From NCBI RefSeq assembly GCF_900102685.1, contig NZ_FMZA01000027.1, positions 1 through 34,650 on the forward strand: 34,650 bases of DNA, read 5' to 3'. This DNA comes from Melghirimyces thermohalophilus. GTDB taxonomy: Bacteria > Bacillota > Bacilli > Thermoactinomycetales > DSM-45169. The position numbers were made by a program, and so were the translations under genes. Position 1 is the first letter of the stretch, and every line of letters begins with the position of its first letter. Positions 15,958 to 24,292 of this stretch are shown here, piece after piece. The notes below the pieces were generated by a model. That model saw nothing but the letters and a program-made list of their open reading frames with translations, ran no database searches and was not told the origin of the DNA.

Positions 15958-16317
15958 ATTTGTTTTGTAGGCGAGTGTGCCGTGTCACATCACTGGAGAG
16001 GTACATAGGGTTGAAGTAAACCATGACATGGACAAGGTAGCGGCCATCCATATGGAAGAGGGCCCGGCTACGGTTGGAGACGCTGGGGTAGACCGCCACC
16101 CTGGTGTCCCTATCGGTAGTTCGCGACCTTCCCAGCACATCTGGCTGATCCTGCTTTCGCCTTCCTTCATCGTCCAACTCCACCGGGATGCAAAATACCT
16201 TCCGGTTTGATCCCCCTCCGATACTCGCTAGCCCGGTGGCGGTGTGGTTCCTTGGTTGCATACCATCGGGGTGTCGCCCATATGATGGAAAGAGATGCCT
16301 GCGAAGGGACGGTGCCT
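15958..16317. other. Intergenic stretch without a confident gene
   Basis: About 360 nt between the exporter terminator and the amidase start. Reading frames of 60-100 codons are open on both strands (for example minus 15956-16261 and plus 15977-16210), but none has a ribosome binding site or recognisable protein motif and they overlap each other. It may hold a decayed gene. No promoter or RNA gene is recognised. Confidence 0.4.
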
Positions 16318-17256
16318 ATGGAAAATCGTTCGTGGCGGCAGCCTGTGACCAACTGGTTTCGAGGGTGGAACCAGCTGTGGGTAGAGGGGGAGCCGGACCG
16401 CCTCTTCGACTGGGTGCTTAACGGAGAAGCGGACTGGGTGCAAAGAGAGCGGGACCGATGGTCAAGAGTGCGGGAGCAGCAACGGAAACGGGAGTTGAAA
16501 CCGATCAAAGGGGAAACTCGGATCCGAGTGATCCGGGAGGAGAAAAGGGCGGAAGACGTGGAGATGCAGTTGGTCATTCACCAACGTTTTTTATACAAAC
16601 AGCTCGATCAATTAGGGGAGCAGGAAGAGGTTCAGGGGTACCGGTTGCGTCTGACCGAAAGCGGAGAGGGATGGTCGATATCCCAGTGCCAATTGGATGA
16701 AGAGATGGATACCGATGTGGACCAATTATGGACCTATTATCAGCCTCCGGAAGAAAGTAGGTTGACGCAGGGACGCTACAACCGCATGCGGGCGGTTCAA
16801 TATGCGGAAACCTGGTGGAATGGAGCCAATCCCCGTTATCAGAAAATGTCGGATGACTGTACCAATTTCATCTCCCAATGCATTCACGCCGGTGGCATTC
16901 CCATGGATTTTTCCGGCCGACGGGACCGAGGTTGGTGGTATCGAGGGAGTTGGGAAAACTGGAGCTACAGCTGGACCGTCGCTCATGGTTTAGAAAATTA
17001 CCTGTCATCGGGAGGGGCGATGGGAGCGCAGCAAGTCCACTCCCCGCAAGACTTAGAGCTGGGAGATATCATCTGTTACGACTGGGATGGTGATGGACGC
17101 TGGCAGCATAACACGATTGTGACCGCCTTTGATCCGATGGGCATGCCTCTCGTCAATGCTCACACGGTCAACAGTCGGCATCGCTATTGGGACTATCGGG
17201 ACTCCCACGCCTGGACCCCTCGGGTGAAATACCGTTTTTATCATTTACAAGGCTAA
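16318..17256 (+). CDS. Amidase_6-domain protein (no signal peptide)
   Basis: A 312-residue protein with a C-terminal Amidase_6 domain (NlpC/P60-like cysteine hydrolase fold). The catalytic cysteine is Cys181 in SDDCTNFISQC, the histidine His264 in WQHNTIVTAF, and the domain also shows AVQYAETWWNGANPRY, YSWTVAHGL and GDIICYDWDGDG. The N-terminal 165 residues are charged and begin ENRSWRQPVTNWFRGWNQLW. Neither a signal peptide nor a membrane anchor is visible, so its location is unclear. The ATG at 16318 has GAAGGG 9 nt upstream. A second, membrane-anchored Amidase_6 protein lies at 22303-23886. Related proteins are thought to cut peptide or amide bonds in the envelope, but the substrate is unknown. 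Confidence 0.85.
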   Translation: MENRSWRQPVTNWFRGWNQLWVEGEPDRLFDWVLNGEADWVQRERDRWSRVREQQRKRELKPIKGETRIRVIREEKRAEDVEMQLVIHQRFLYKQLDQLGEQEEVQGYRLRLTESGEGWSISQCQLDEEMDTDVDQLWTYYQPPEESRLTQGRYNRMRAVQYAETWWNGANPRYQKMSDDCTNFISQCIHAGGIPMDFSGRRDRGWWYRGSWENWSYSWTVAHGLENYLSSGGAMGAQQVHSPQDLELGDIICYDWDGDGRWQHNTIVTAFDPMGMPLVNAHTVNSRHRYWDYRDSHAWTPRVKYRFYHLQG

Positions 17257-17288
17257 CCCGCTGATTTGATCGGATCAGCGGGTTTTTT
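17255..17288 (+). terminator. Intrinsic terminator after the Amidase_6 gene
   Basis: AACCCGCTGAT / ATCAGCGGGTT, 11 bp, followed by further T residues. The left arm includes the last base pairs of the stop codon region. Confidence 0.92.
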
Positions 17289-17376
17289 CATGTTGGAAGA
17301 ATGACGGTTTAGTGGATGACTTGTTGAGCTGGAATAGGATTCAAATCTTAGTCTCATTCTAATTGAAGAGATTCTA

Positions 17377-18756
17377 ATGAAAAAGGTGAAGCCATTGGAA
17401 GAATTGACGATTGCCCGCTCCCTGTTTGGGAGTTCCCTTGCCTTTCATATTATCTTCGCCACCCTAGGTGTGGGCTTGCCATTTATGATCCTGGTGGCGG
17501 AAGTGGTTTACCAAATCACCAAAGATCGGGATTATCCCTTGATGGCGAAGCGTTGGACCAAAGCCCAGGCCATCCTGTTAGGGGTGGCCATTCCTTCCGG
17601 AACCATCGTGGCCGTCCAGTTATCCTTATTATGGCCCCGGTTTATGGAAATCGTCGGGGAAGTGATCGCCCTTCCCTTTCAGATCGAACTGTTCGCCTTT
17701 TTCCTGGAGGCGCTGTTCATGTCGATCTATGTGTATGCCGCCGATCGGTTGTCCGCCGCCGCCCGGGTGATCAGTGTCTTTTTGGTTGCGTTGGGCGGAA
17801 GTGCATCAGCCGTATTGATCACTGCGGCTAACGCCTGGATGAATACGCCCACCGGGTTTGAGGTGAGTGGGGGAGAAATCACGGATGTGAGACCTTTGGA
17901 TGCCTTTCTCAACCCCAGTTTTGCTTCGGCTGCTCTTCATGTCTTGGTTTCCGCCTTTATGACCGGAGCCTTTGCCATCGCCGGCTTGGCCGCCTGGAGG
18001 TTGCTTAAGGGAAATCAGTCACGGCGGGAGTCGGCCTACCACCGGAAAGCGCTCGTCTTGTCCCTGCTCGTCGGTGGGGTCATGTCCTTGGCTACGGCTT
18101 GGAATGGTCACGTGGCGGGTCAAGTGCTGTACGATCATCAACCGGAGAAGCTGGCCGCCGCCGAAGGGCATTTTAAAACGGAAGCTTACGCTCCCCTGGC
18201 CATCGGCGGGATTGTCGATCCGGAAAAGCGGGAATTGGTCGGGGCGATCAAGATTCCTGGGATGTTGAGCTTTCTCGCCGACAACCGGTTTGATGCGGTG
18301 GTAAAAGGATTGAACGAGTTTCCTGAGGAGAATTGGCCGCCCTTTTATGTCCATACGTTGTTTAATCTGATGGTGTTCATCGGCTCATGGCTCATCTTGC
18401 TGTCGATACTGGCTTGGGTGGTCCACTGGCGGCGGCGGGAAAAACCGCTTCCCCGCTGGTTACTGTGGCTGTTGGTTCCCTCCGGGGTGTTATCTCTTCT
18501 CGGCATTGAGAGCGGCTGGGTGTTTACCTGCAGCGGGCGGCAACCGTGGACGATCTATCATTACCAGCGAACCTCGGAAGCGGTTACCGATGCCACTGGA
18601 TTGGGGCTGTACTTTGTCCTGTTTATCGGACTCTATCTGCTGCTGCTCGTCGGGACGGCGATCGTGATGAGATCCTACTTTCGCCGGCATCCCCTGTCGG
18701 AGGCCTTCGCCACCACCGGAAACGGGTTGGGGAAGGGAGAGGTGAAGCATGAATGA
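17377..18756 (+). CDS. cydA: Cytochrome bd quinol oxidase subunit I
   Basis: A 459-residue polytopic membrane protein, the haem-bearing subunit that oxidises quinol and reduces O2 to water. Likely ligands are His24 (LAFHIIFATLG; b595), His188 (SAALHVLVSAF; b558) and Met332 (FNLMVFIG, matching E. coli Met393; b558). The acidic IELFAFFLEALF segment (about 102-113) and the GRQPW motif (about 386-390) are conserved. The total length indicates the short Q-loop form common in Firmicutes. ATG 17377 has only a weak GAAGAG site. TTG 17395, preceded by AAAGGTGAAG, is a good alternative start. cydB overlaps by 8 nt. Confidence 0.94.
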   Translation: MKKVKPLEELTIARSLFGSSLAFHIIFATLGVGLPFMILVAEVVYQITKDRDYPLMAKRWTKAQAILLGVAIPSGTIVAVQLSLLWPRFMEIVGEVIALPFQIELFAFFLEALFMSIYVYAADRLSAAARVISVFLVALGGSASAVLITAANAWMNTPTGFEVSGGEITDVRPLDAFLNPSFASAALHVLVSAFMTGAFAIAGLAAWRLLKGNQSRRESAYHRKALVLSLLVGGVMSLATAWNGHVAGQVLYDHQPEKLAAAEGHFKTEAYAPLAIGGIVDPEKRELVGAIKIPGMLSFLADNRFDAVVKGLNEFPEENWPPFYVHTLFNLMVFIGSWLILLSILAWVVHWRRREKPLPRWLLWLLVPSGVLSLLGIESGWVFTCSGRQPWTIYHYQRTSEAVTDATGLGLYFVLFIGLYLLLLVGTAIVMRSYFRRHPLSEAFATTGNGLGKGEVKHE

Positions 18757-19786
18757 GGGCTTGCTGGCCGTCTCTCTGGTATGGTTGTTTGTCTTTATCT
18801 ACGCCATCCTGGGTTCTATCGATTTCGGAGCCGGCTTTTGGGGAATGGTCCACCGGAATGAGGTGCAGGGGGAGGCAGGTGCCCTGGCCAACCGGTTCCT
18901 TTCCCCCACCTGGGAGGTGACCAATGTTTTTCTGGTGCTGCTGGTGGTCACCTTGGTCTCTTTTTTTCCCGCGGCGATCTACACCGTGGGAATGGCGCTC
19001 TTGCTTCCGGGAAGTCTGGTGCTGATCCTGCTCACCATCCGGAGCGCCATGATGGCCTTCCAACATTCTGTGCGACGTTTCAAAGGGGCACTGGAGGTGG
19101 TCTCCGGGGTGACCGGGGTGCTGATTCCCAGCCTTCTGGTCAGCGTATTGCCCATCTTAACCGGGGGATTTATCGATCCCGAGTCCGGTATGTTGCGTGT
19201 GGGTAAGCTGTTTACCAGCCCGGTGACCTATGCTTACCTGGCCTTCGGTTTGTCCAGTCAGTTGTTTCTCTCCGCCAGTTTTCTAGCCGATTATGCCCGG
19301 GAAGCGGATAACGAGCCTTCTTACCGCGTCTTTCGACGTCATGCCGTTCGCCTCGGTCCGCTCACTCTGATCACCGCTGTTTTGACCACCTGGACGATCG
19401 GTCAGGAGGCGAGTTGGCTTCGACAGCAATTGTTGGAGGAAGGACGGTGGTTTCTCCTGTCCATCCTGGCGTTTCTGATCGGGTATCTGGCGCTCTTCTG
19501 GAAACGCCGGGACCGTCAGAAATATCGGGGGTGGCCGCGGGTGGCGTTTATCCTGTTCATCATCCAGTACGCTTTGGCTTCCTTCGCCTATGGCCGGGCT
19601 CATTTGCCGTATCTGGTATATCCATCGCTGACGGTGGATAACAGTGTTACCAACCCAGAGATGTTCCGTTTATTGATGGTCTCTTACGGAATCGGGTTGG
19701 CGATTTTGATCCCTGGGTTTTATCTCTTTTGGCGCCTCTTTTTAAAGGATAAGCGGTATCTCGCCCCAAAGGAGGAGGGAGAATGA
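18749..19786 (+). CDS. cydB: Cytochrome bd quinol oxidase subunit II
   Basis: A 345-residue protein with about nine membrane segments, the partner of CydA in the bd-type terminal oxidase. The N-terminus LVWLFVFIYAILGSIDFGAG carries the family motif with the conserved aspartate, followed by ANRFLSPTWEVTNVFLV. The ATG lies inside the end of cydA after GAGAGGTGAAGC, so translation is coupled. The assembly transporter genes cydCD usually found nearby in Bacillus do not follow. The operon ends here at a bidirectional terminator. Confidence 0.94.
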   Translation: MNEGLLAVSLVWLFVFIYAILGSIDFGAGFWGMVHRNEVQGEAGALANRFLSPTWEVTNVFLVLLVVTLVSFFPAAIYTVGMALLLPGSLVLILLTIRSAMMAFQHSVRRFKGALEVVSGVTGVLIPSLLVSVLPILTGGFIDPESGMLRVGKLFTSPVTYAYLAFGLSSQLFLSASFLADYAREADNEPSYRVFRRHAVRLGPLTLITAVLTTWTIGQEASWLRQQLLEEGRWFLLSILAFLIGYLALFWKRRDRQKYRGWPRVAFILFIIQYALASFAYGRAHLPYLVYPSLTVDNSVTNPEMFRLLMVSYGIGLAILIPGFYLFWRLFLKDKRYLAPKEEGE

Positions 19787-19818
19787 AAAACGCACCCCGT
19801 CACGGAGTGCGTTTTTTT
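19786..19818. terminator. Bidirectional terminator between cydB and the DegV gene
   Basis: AAAAACGCAC...GTGCGTTTTT with an inner CCG/CGG and loop TCA. A-tract and T-tract on opposite sides suit both converging transcripts. Confidence 0.92.
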
Positions 19819-20672
19819 CATTTATCGGGATCGATCGGGTGGATGACCAACCCCAGCAGGCCGGGACCGGTGTGGACGACCAGGGCTGGACTGATTGCAC
19901 TAACATACAGTTCCCGGATGTTCTCCAGCCCGTTGAAACGTTCCTTTAACCATTCAGCCTCTTTTTCCGCGCGACCTTGCAGAATCGCCACCTGTGCTTT
20001 GGTGCTTTCCAGCTGTTTCAACACCGGTTGGATCAATCGTTTCATCGATTGTTTTTTGCCTCGGGCCAGATGGAAGGGAATATATTTTCCTTCTTTGTCG
20101 AGGGAGATAATCGGCTTCAAGTTGAGCACGGACCCCAGGGAGGCGGCCACTTTGCCGATTCTGCCGCCTTCTCTCAGGTATTCCAGGGTGTCCACAATAA
20201 AATACCCTTTGATTTTCTCTTTGGTCTCCTCCAAGCGGTGAAGGATATCGGTGTAGTCCACCTTTTGCCGGATCAGACGGGCTGCCTCCAACACCAAGAA
20301 TCCGAGAACCCAGGAGAGGCCTTTGGAATCGATGACGTCGATCTTCATCCCTTCAAATTCTTCGGCAATCAGGCGGAAATTGTTGTAGCTGCCGCTTAAG
20401 CCGGAGGAGATGGAAAGAACGATGCAATGCGTATACCCTTCTTCCCGCAACGTCTCAAAGATATGCTGAATATCTTCGGGGGAGGGCATAGAGGTCGTGG
20501 GGATCTCCTCCTCCAGCCGGTCATACACATCAGCCGGGGTTAGATCTAGCCCATCCCGGTATTCTCCCTCTCGATAAATGATTCGCAAGGGTGCCACCCG
20601 GATGTTCCAACGTTTTAACAGATCCACGGGCAGGTCGCAGGAGCTGTCTGTCGCAAGTGCAATTTTCGTCAT
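19818..20672 (-). CDS. DegV family fatty-acid-binding protein
   Basis: A 284-residue DegV (FakB-like) protein. Family members bind a fatty acid and present it to the kinase FakA for phosphorylation. Motifs: ALATDSSCDLP (residues 5-15), TTSMPSPEDI, SISSGLSGSYN, VIDSKG, DTLEYLREGGRIG (about 160-172) and a C-terminal GPGLLG containing the acyl-carboxylate-contacting region. The ATG at 20672 has AAAGGGGGT upstream at 6 nt. A much longer in-frame extension lacks support. It is a single gene, convergent with cydB and divergent from trmL. Which fatty acid it binds cannot be read here. Confidence 0.9.
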   Translation of the reverse strand: MTKIALATDSSCDLPVDLLKRWNIRVAPLRIIYREGEYRDGLDLTPADVYDRLEEEIPTTSMPSPEDIQHIFETLREEGYTHCIVLSISSGLSGSYNNFRLIAEEFEGMKIDVIDSKGLSWVLGFLVLEAARLIRQKVDYTDILHRLEETKEKIKGYFIVDTLEYLREGGRIGKVAASLGSVLNLKPIISLDKEGKYIPFHLARGKKQSMKRLIQPVLKQLESTKAQVAILQGRAEKEAEWLKERFNGLENIRELYVSAISPALVVHTGPGLLGLVIHPIDPDK

Positions 20673-20819
20673 GGTAAACCCCCTTTGTGCCATCTTCCCA
20701 AGTATACGGCTACATACGGGGAAGAACAATGTAAAAGTGGTGAAAGACGGTTTCCGATGATGGGAAAATGTTTCGGTTTCCGGTAAAATAGAGAAGGAAA
20801 TGTAGAAAGGGATGGAATC

Positions 20820-21284
20820 ATGTCGTTTCACATTTGTCTGGTTGAACCCGAGATTCCCAATAACACGGGCAACATCGCGCGGACCTGCGCGGTCACCGAT
20901 TCGGTCCTCCATCTGGTCCGCCCCCTGGGTTTTTCTACCGATGACAAGTACCTCAAACGATCAGGGATGGATTATTGGCACAAAGTCGATGTCCGCTATT
21001 ATGACTCTTTTGATGAGTTTGCTGCATATTTTCCGGAGAACCGTTTTTTCTGTGCGACGACCAAAGCGGACAAGAGTTACACCGATTTTGCATACCGAAA
21101 GGGAGACGTGTTCGTCTTCGGCAAAGAGTCCCAAGGGTTGTCTAAGGAGATCCTGGAGGCTTACCGGGACACGCTGATCCGGATTCCGATGCGACCGGTG
21201 GTCCGTTCTCACAACCTGGGGAACTCCGCCGCCATCATCTTGTATGAGGCTCTTCGGCAGACTGATTTTCCCGGTTTACGTTAA
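20820..21284 (+). CDS. trmL: tRNA (cytidine/uridine-34 2'-O)-methyltransferase TrmL
   Basis: A 154-residue minimal SPOUT methyltransferase that methylates the ribose 2'-OH at the wobble position of tRNA-Leu isoacceptors. The start HICLVEPEIPNNTGNIARTC is the family signature. The knotted AdoMet site is formed by FVFGKESQGLSKEIL, RIPMRPVVRSHNLGNSAAIILYEALRQ. AAAGGG lies 8 nt before the ATG. The tRNA-Leu(CAA) encoded at 1411 is the kind of substrate known for the E. coli enzyme, which modifies tRNA-Leu CmAA and cmnm5UmAA. A HAD hydrolase follows 36 nt later. Confidence 0.93.
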   Translation: MSFHICLVEPEIPNNTGNIARTCAVTDSVLHLVRPLGFSTDDKYLKRSGMDYWHKVDVRYYDSFDEFAAYFPENRFFCATTKADKSYTDFAYRKGDVFVFGKESQGLSKEILEAYRDTLIRIPMRPVVRSHNLGNSAAIILYEALRQTDFPGLR

Positions 21285-21320
21285 CACGAATGAGATCAAT
21301 AGACAGGAGAGGAAAACCCC

Positions 21321-22055
21321 ATGTTGAAAGTGTGCTGCTTCGATCTGGACGGAACGTTGTTGCCGATCGACACCGACGCGTTTATCAAACAATATTTGCA
21401 AGAATTGGCTCCTTACATGGCAGAGATCATTCCGCCGGAGAAGCTGGTTCCGCTGATCTGGGAGGCCACCAAGGTCACGATTGCCGACCAGGATAAGCAT
21501 CGAACCAATGAGGAGGTCTTCCAAGAGCATTTCTTGGCTCAATCCGGTGTGAAAAAGGAAGAGATCTGGCCGCTTTTTGATCGGTTTTACACGGAACACT
21601 TTCCCACTTTGAAAAAGTATGTACAGACATCTTCCCTCTCCCGCCAGGTGGTGCAGGCTGCGTTGGACCGGGGATACCGGGTCGCTGTCGCCACCAACCC
21701 CATCTTTCCACGAGAGGCGGTCCTGGAGCGGCTCCGTTGGGCCCAGGTGGAGGATCTGGTCGAGTTGTATACCGCCTATGAGGATACCCATTTCTGTAAG
21801 CCTCACTCCGGTTACTACCAAGAAGTGGCCCGAAAGATGGGAGTGGAGCCGGAGGAGTGCGCCATGATCGGAAACGATGTGCAGGAAGACATGGTAGCTG
21901 GCACTCTCGGCATGAAAACCTACCTGGTGACCGATTTCCGCATCGACCGTGGGGAGCCCGCCTACACCTGTGATCAAAAAGGCACTTTGGAGCAGCTGTT
22001 GACGGACATCCGGGAAGGAAAGGGAATCTTTGTGGAAGAGTCCCTCAAAGCGTGA
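21321..22055 (+). CDS. HAD family hydrolase (subfamily IA-like)
   Basis: A 244-residue haloacid-dehalogenase phosphatase. Motif I is CCFDLDGTLLP (nucleophile Asp8, acid/base Asp10), motif II VAVATNP (about 126-132), motif III lysine in HFCKPHSGYY, and motif IV MIGNDVQEDMVAGTLGMKTYLV. A helical cap sits between motifs I and II. It resembles small-molecule phosphatases of the phosphoglycolate or beta-phosphoglucomutase group, without residues that fix the substrate. GAGG lies 8 nt before the ATG. It is probably co-transcribed with trmL, and no terminator is seen until 22263. Confidence 0.86.
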   Translation: MLKVCCFDLDGTLLPIDTDAFIKQYLQELAPYMAEIIPPEKLVPLIWEATKVTIADQDKHRTNEEVFQEHFLAQSGVKKEEIWPLFDRFYTEHFPTLKKYVQTSSLSRQVVQAALDRGYRVAVATNPIFPREAVLERLRWAQVEDLVELYTAYEDTHFCKPHSGYYQEVARKMGVEPEECAMIGNDVQEDMVAGTLGMKTYLVTDFRIDRGEPAYTCDQKGTLEQLLTDIREGKGIFVEESLKA

Positions 22056-22058
22056 CGA

Positions 22059-22242
22059 GAGGAAGCATTTACCAAGGAATCACAGAATCGATGGGCTGTC
22101 GCCTGAAGTGAGGACACCGTATTGGTGTTACATCAGCATGCAAGGTGTTTAGTACCAAAGCATAAGCGGACGACCGGAAACAAAGGAACTTGCCCCTGTG
22201 AGTGAAGTGGCAGGTGCGGGTAAGGGTGCCGCTCGCTTCTTT
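22059..22242 (+). ncRNA. Candidate structured RNA downstream of the HAD gene
   Basis: This stretch has no credible reading frame but folds on paper. A closing stem GAGGAAGC (22059-22066)/GCTTCTTT (22235-22242) encloses hairpin ACACC-GTATT-GGTGT (22114-22128), and stem CTTGCCC (22189-22195)/GGGTAAG (22218-22224) with an inner CTG/CAG. A strong hairpin at 22263-22294 follows. No promoter is clear, so it could be an RNA processed from the trmL-HAD transcript, an independent small RNA, or remnants of a mobile intron or element. I do not recognise a known family (not SRP, RNase P, tmRNA or a named riboswitch). Strand is chosen from the terminator order and is uncertain. Confidence 0.35.
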
Positions 22243-22262
22243 CACATTCCTTTTATCAATAT

Positions 22263-22294
22263 AACCCCCCTGCAACAAAAAGCAGGGGGGTTTT
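22263..22294. terminator. Bidirectional terminator
   Basis: AACCCCCCTGC, loop AACAAAAA, GCAGGGGGGTT, then TT. It separates the plus-strand HAD/RNA unit from the minus-strand Amidase_6 gene. Confidence 0.88.
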
Positions 22295-22302
22295 CGGGTT
22301 GT

Positions 22303-23886
22303 TTAGTTTTTGATGGTTTCCATTTCCCAGGCGTATACGTCGGATTGGGCAAACCAGTGGTTGATCAGTTTGTCTTTGTTGTCATTAGAGTGATAGGTGG
22401 CATATACCAGCCCATTGTTGATTTTGGTGATCACCATGCTGTGATCCACTTCACCATCCCCGGCAAAATCGACACTCACAATGTCACCCACTTTTAAATC
22501 GTCGATGGAAGACGCATTCTGCGCATCCCGGGCAATTTTCATATGTCGGTAAAAGCTGTGGGCAACAGTCCAGGTCATGGAAGGTTGTTCCTTGTCATAA
22601 TACCAATAATCGGCCCAATCCCAGTGGTTGCCCTTCCGCTCCTTGATTCCGGCGGTGTGGATCACCTGGGAGATAAAGTTGGTGCAATCGTATTCGTAGG
22701 AACGATATTCGGGATTCCGCCCGTTCCACCATTGATAAGCGTAATCGACGGCTTTTTGACGGTTGTAGCCGTTGGCTTCTGTACCCAGGGCTTCCGATTG
22801 TTCATCTTGTCCATCCTTGTTGGCGTCCTCAGGTTGTCCCTCATCGGTGGAGCCATCGTCACTGGAGTCGGGTTCTTGTGTTTGCTCGTCTTCCGGCCGG
22901 GGGGTGTCGCTCGAGTCCGCATCGGTGTCGTCCGATTGAGGATTTTCCGCGGCAGGATCCTGGTCTTGCCGATCACTGGAATCGGTTGGCTCCTCCGGTC
23001 GGTTGTTATCTCCCGATGGGGACTCTTCCCGGTTGGTACCCTCCTGCTGCTCCCCGGAAGGACGGACGTCACCGATAAGATCGTCCACCTGGTCCTTGAT
23101 CGACTCCTCCTGATCTCCGGAAGGGTTGTCCCGGTTGGGTTCCTCCTCAGACGGTGTGCCTTCCTGTTGCTGATCAGAGGGCGGCTGCTCCTCTTCCGGA
23201 GCCTCTTCGGAGGGGTTTGTTTCCGTTTCCGGTTTCAATGTGGGGCCAAGGTCAAAGGGAAGCAGGTTGGTCAGTTCCACCCGTTCCGCTTTGCTCAGTC
23301 CTTCTTCCTTCGTTTTTTGGACCAACGCACGGATCCGCTGGTTTTTCAGCTTGTTCTCGTACTTGTCTACCCATTTGGCGTAATCAATCAAGGTCTTTTC
23401 CTGTTGGGAAGGGACATCATCCCCTTGGGGCTGGGATGGAGAAGAGCTGTTTTTCTCCTCCTCCGTTTCCGAAGAGTCCTTTCCAGTGGCCATCGCTTTA
23501 GAATAGATGAAGTTCCGGTATTCTTCGTTGTCCAGGTTGACGGTGATGTTTTGGTTTTTCGCCTCTTGGTTCACCGCTTGGGGGGCTTTCTGTTCCACTT
23601 CTTCTTTGGAAAGAGAGATTTCGTTGTAGTAATTGACCTTGTCCACCAGTTCCTCGTCGGACATCTTGTTGTATTCTTCCGCGGAGGGTGGTTTGGTTGC
23701 CTGGGCTTGTCCATCCTTGACCGCCGATGGGCCGTCGGAGCGGTTGTTGGACTCAAAGGCGCCAGTATAAGCCAGGGAGCCGACCAGCAGGACTGCCGCC
23801 AGGACCGACGGGACCATCACTTTGCGGTTTTTGAGCAGTTTGTTCAGTTTGCTGTTCTTCTTCCGGTTTTCTTTCCGACTTTCCAA
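22303..23886 (-). CDS. Membrane-anchored Amidase_6-domain protein with long acidic linker
   Basis: A 527-residue protein. The N-terminus is basic, followed by one hydrophobic segment (VMVPSVLAAVLLVGSLAY, about 23-40), indicating an uncleaved anchor or signal. Residues about 50-215 are helical and charged (YNKMSDEELVDKVNYYNEI, TLIDYAKWVDKYENKLKNQR). About 225-375 is an extremely acidic, disordered linker of E, D, Q, P, S. The C-terminal Amidase_6 domain has Cys401 (YDCTNFISQV), WTVAHSF, GDIVSVDFAGDG, His482 (DHSMVIT) and YHSND. It likely acts on the cell envelope outside the membrane. TTG 23886 is chosen from AAGGAGA upstream. A consensus promoter lies at 23955-23984. Confidence 0.86.
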   Translation of the reverse strand: MESRKENRKKNSKLNKLLKNRKVMVPSVLAAVLLVGSLAYTGAFESNNRSDGPSAVKDGQAQATKPPSAEEYNKMSDEELVDKVNYYNEISLSKEEVEQKAPQAVNQEAKNQNITVNLDNEEYRNFIYSKAMATGKDSSETEEEKNSSSPSQPQGDDVPSQQEKTLIDYAKWVDKYENKLKNQRIRALVQKTKEEGLSKAERVELTNLLPFDLGPTLKPETETNPSEEAPEEEQPPSDQQQEGTPSEEEPNRDNPSGDQEESIKDQVDDLIGDVRPSGEQQEGTNREESPSGDNNRPEEPTDSSDRQDQDPAAENPQSDDTDADSSDTPRPEDEQTQEPDSSDDGSTDEGQPEDANKDGQDEQSEALGTEANGYNRQKAVDYAYQWWNGRNPEYRSYEYDCTNFISQVIHTAGIKERKGNHWDWADYWYYDKEQPSMTWTVAHSFYRHMKIARDAQNASSIDDLKVGDIVSVDFAGDGEVDHSMVITKINNGLVYATYHSNDNKDKLINHWFAQSDVYAWEMETIKN

Positions 23887-23954
23887 TATCTCCGTCTCCT
23901 TTTTGAACAATATCAAAAGATAAGGAAAAACGAAAAAACTTCCAGACCAGCTTT

Positions 23955-23984
23955 ATCATAATAGCTTTGGGAAAAAGAGGTCAA
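23955..23984 (-). promoter_or_regulatory. Sigma-A promoter of the anchored Amidase_6 gene
   Basis: On the minus strand TTGACC (23979-23984) and TATGAT (23955-23960) are separated by 18 nt, with the start codon about 70 nt downstream. Confidence 0.7.
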
Positions 23985-24184
23985 TAGACCAATCGATCTA
24001 AAAGACAGGTGGAAGCTGTTGGGTACCGACTTCCCCTTCTTTCGACATTTCTAAAGGTATTATTCGAATCCGTTGATCCACTTGTGTCTGTTTTGGCGGA
24101 ATAAACGGAGATAAAATAGAAACATAGTGTCAAAGGGGAGGACGACTGTTTCTTCTGTAAAGGAAGCAGGAGCTTTGATTGGAA

Positions 24185-24266
24185 CCCTTTATTTCGGAGG
24201 TGAAATAAAGGGATAAAATCCGGAAGACTCGGTTGCACCAACCTATCCTGTTCTCGGGCGGATTTT
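24185..24266 (+). other. Two nested/adjacent hairpins in the prkA upstream region
   Basis: First, CCCTTTATTTC (24185-24195) pairs perfectly with GAAATAAAGGG (24202-24212), and the six-base loop is GGAGGT, a Shine-Dalgarno sequence. Second, AAAATCCG (24215-24222) pairs with CGGATTTT (24259-24266), enclosing GGTTG-CAC-CAACC and followed by TCTT, which resembles a terminator. The 450 nt from 23985 to 24470 hold no credible gene. A 13-codon frame starting TTG at about 24174 behind AGGAG is the only translatable candidate. Confidence 0.45.
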
Positions 24267-24292
24267 TCTTGTCAGAACAGGGAATTCAGCCG

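Noticed and set aside
15956..16261. 101-codon minus-strand frame after the ABC exporter
   Set aside because: No ribosome binding site before its ATG, the stop lies in the terminator's T-tract, and equally long frames exist in other registers.
22214..22236. AAGGGTGCCGC resembling a T-box antiterminator core
   Set aside because: Lacks the invariant GGTACC-type core, a specifier stem cannot be placed, and no plus-strand gene follows the terminator.
22543..23961. Long 472-codon open frame on the plus strand
   Set aside because: It is the opposite strand of the anchored Amidase_6 gene. The acidic, repetitive codons (GAA/GAG, CAG, TCC) leave the complementary frame open. No ribosome binding site or domain.
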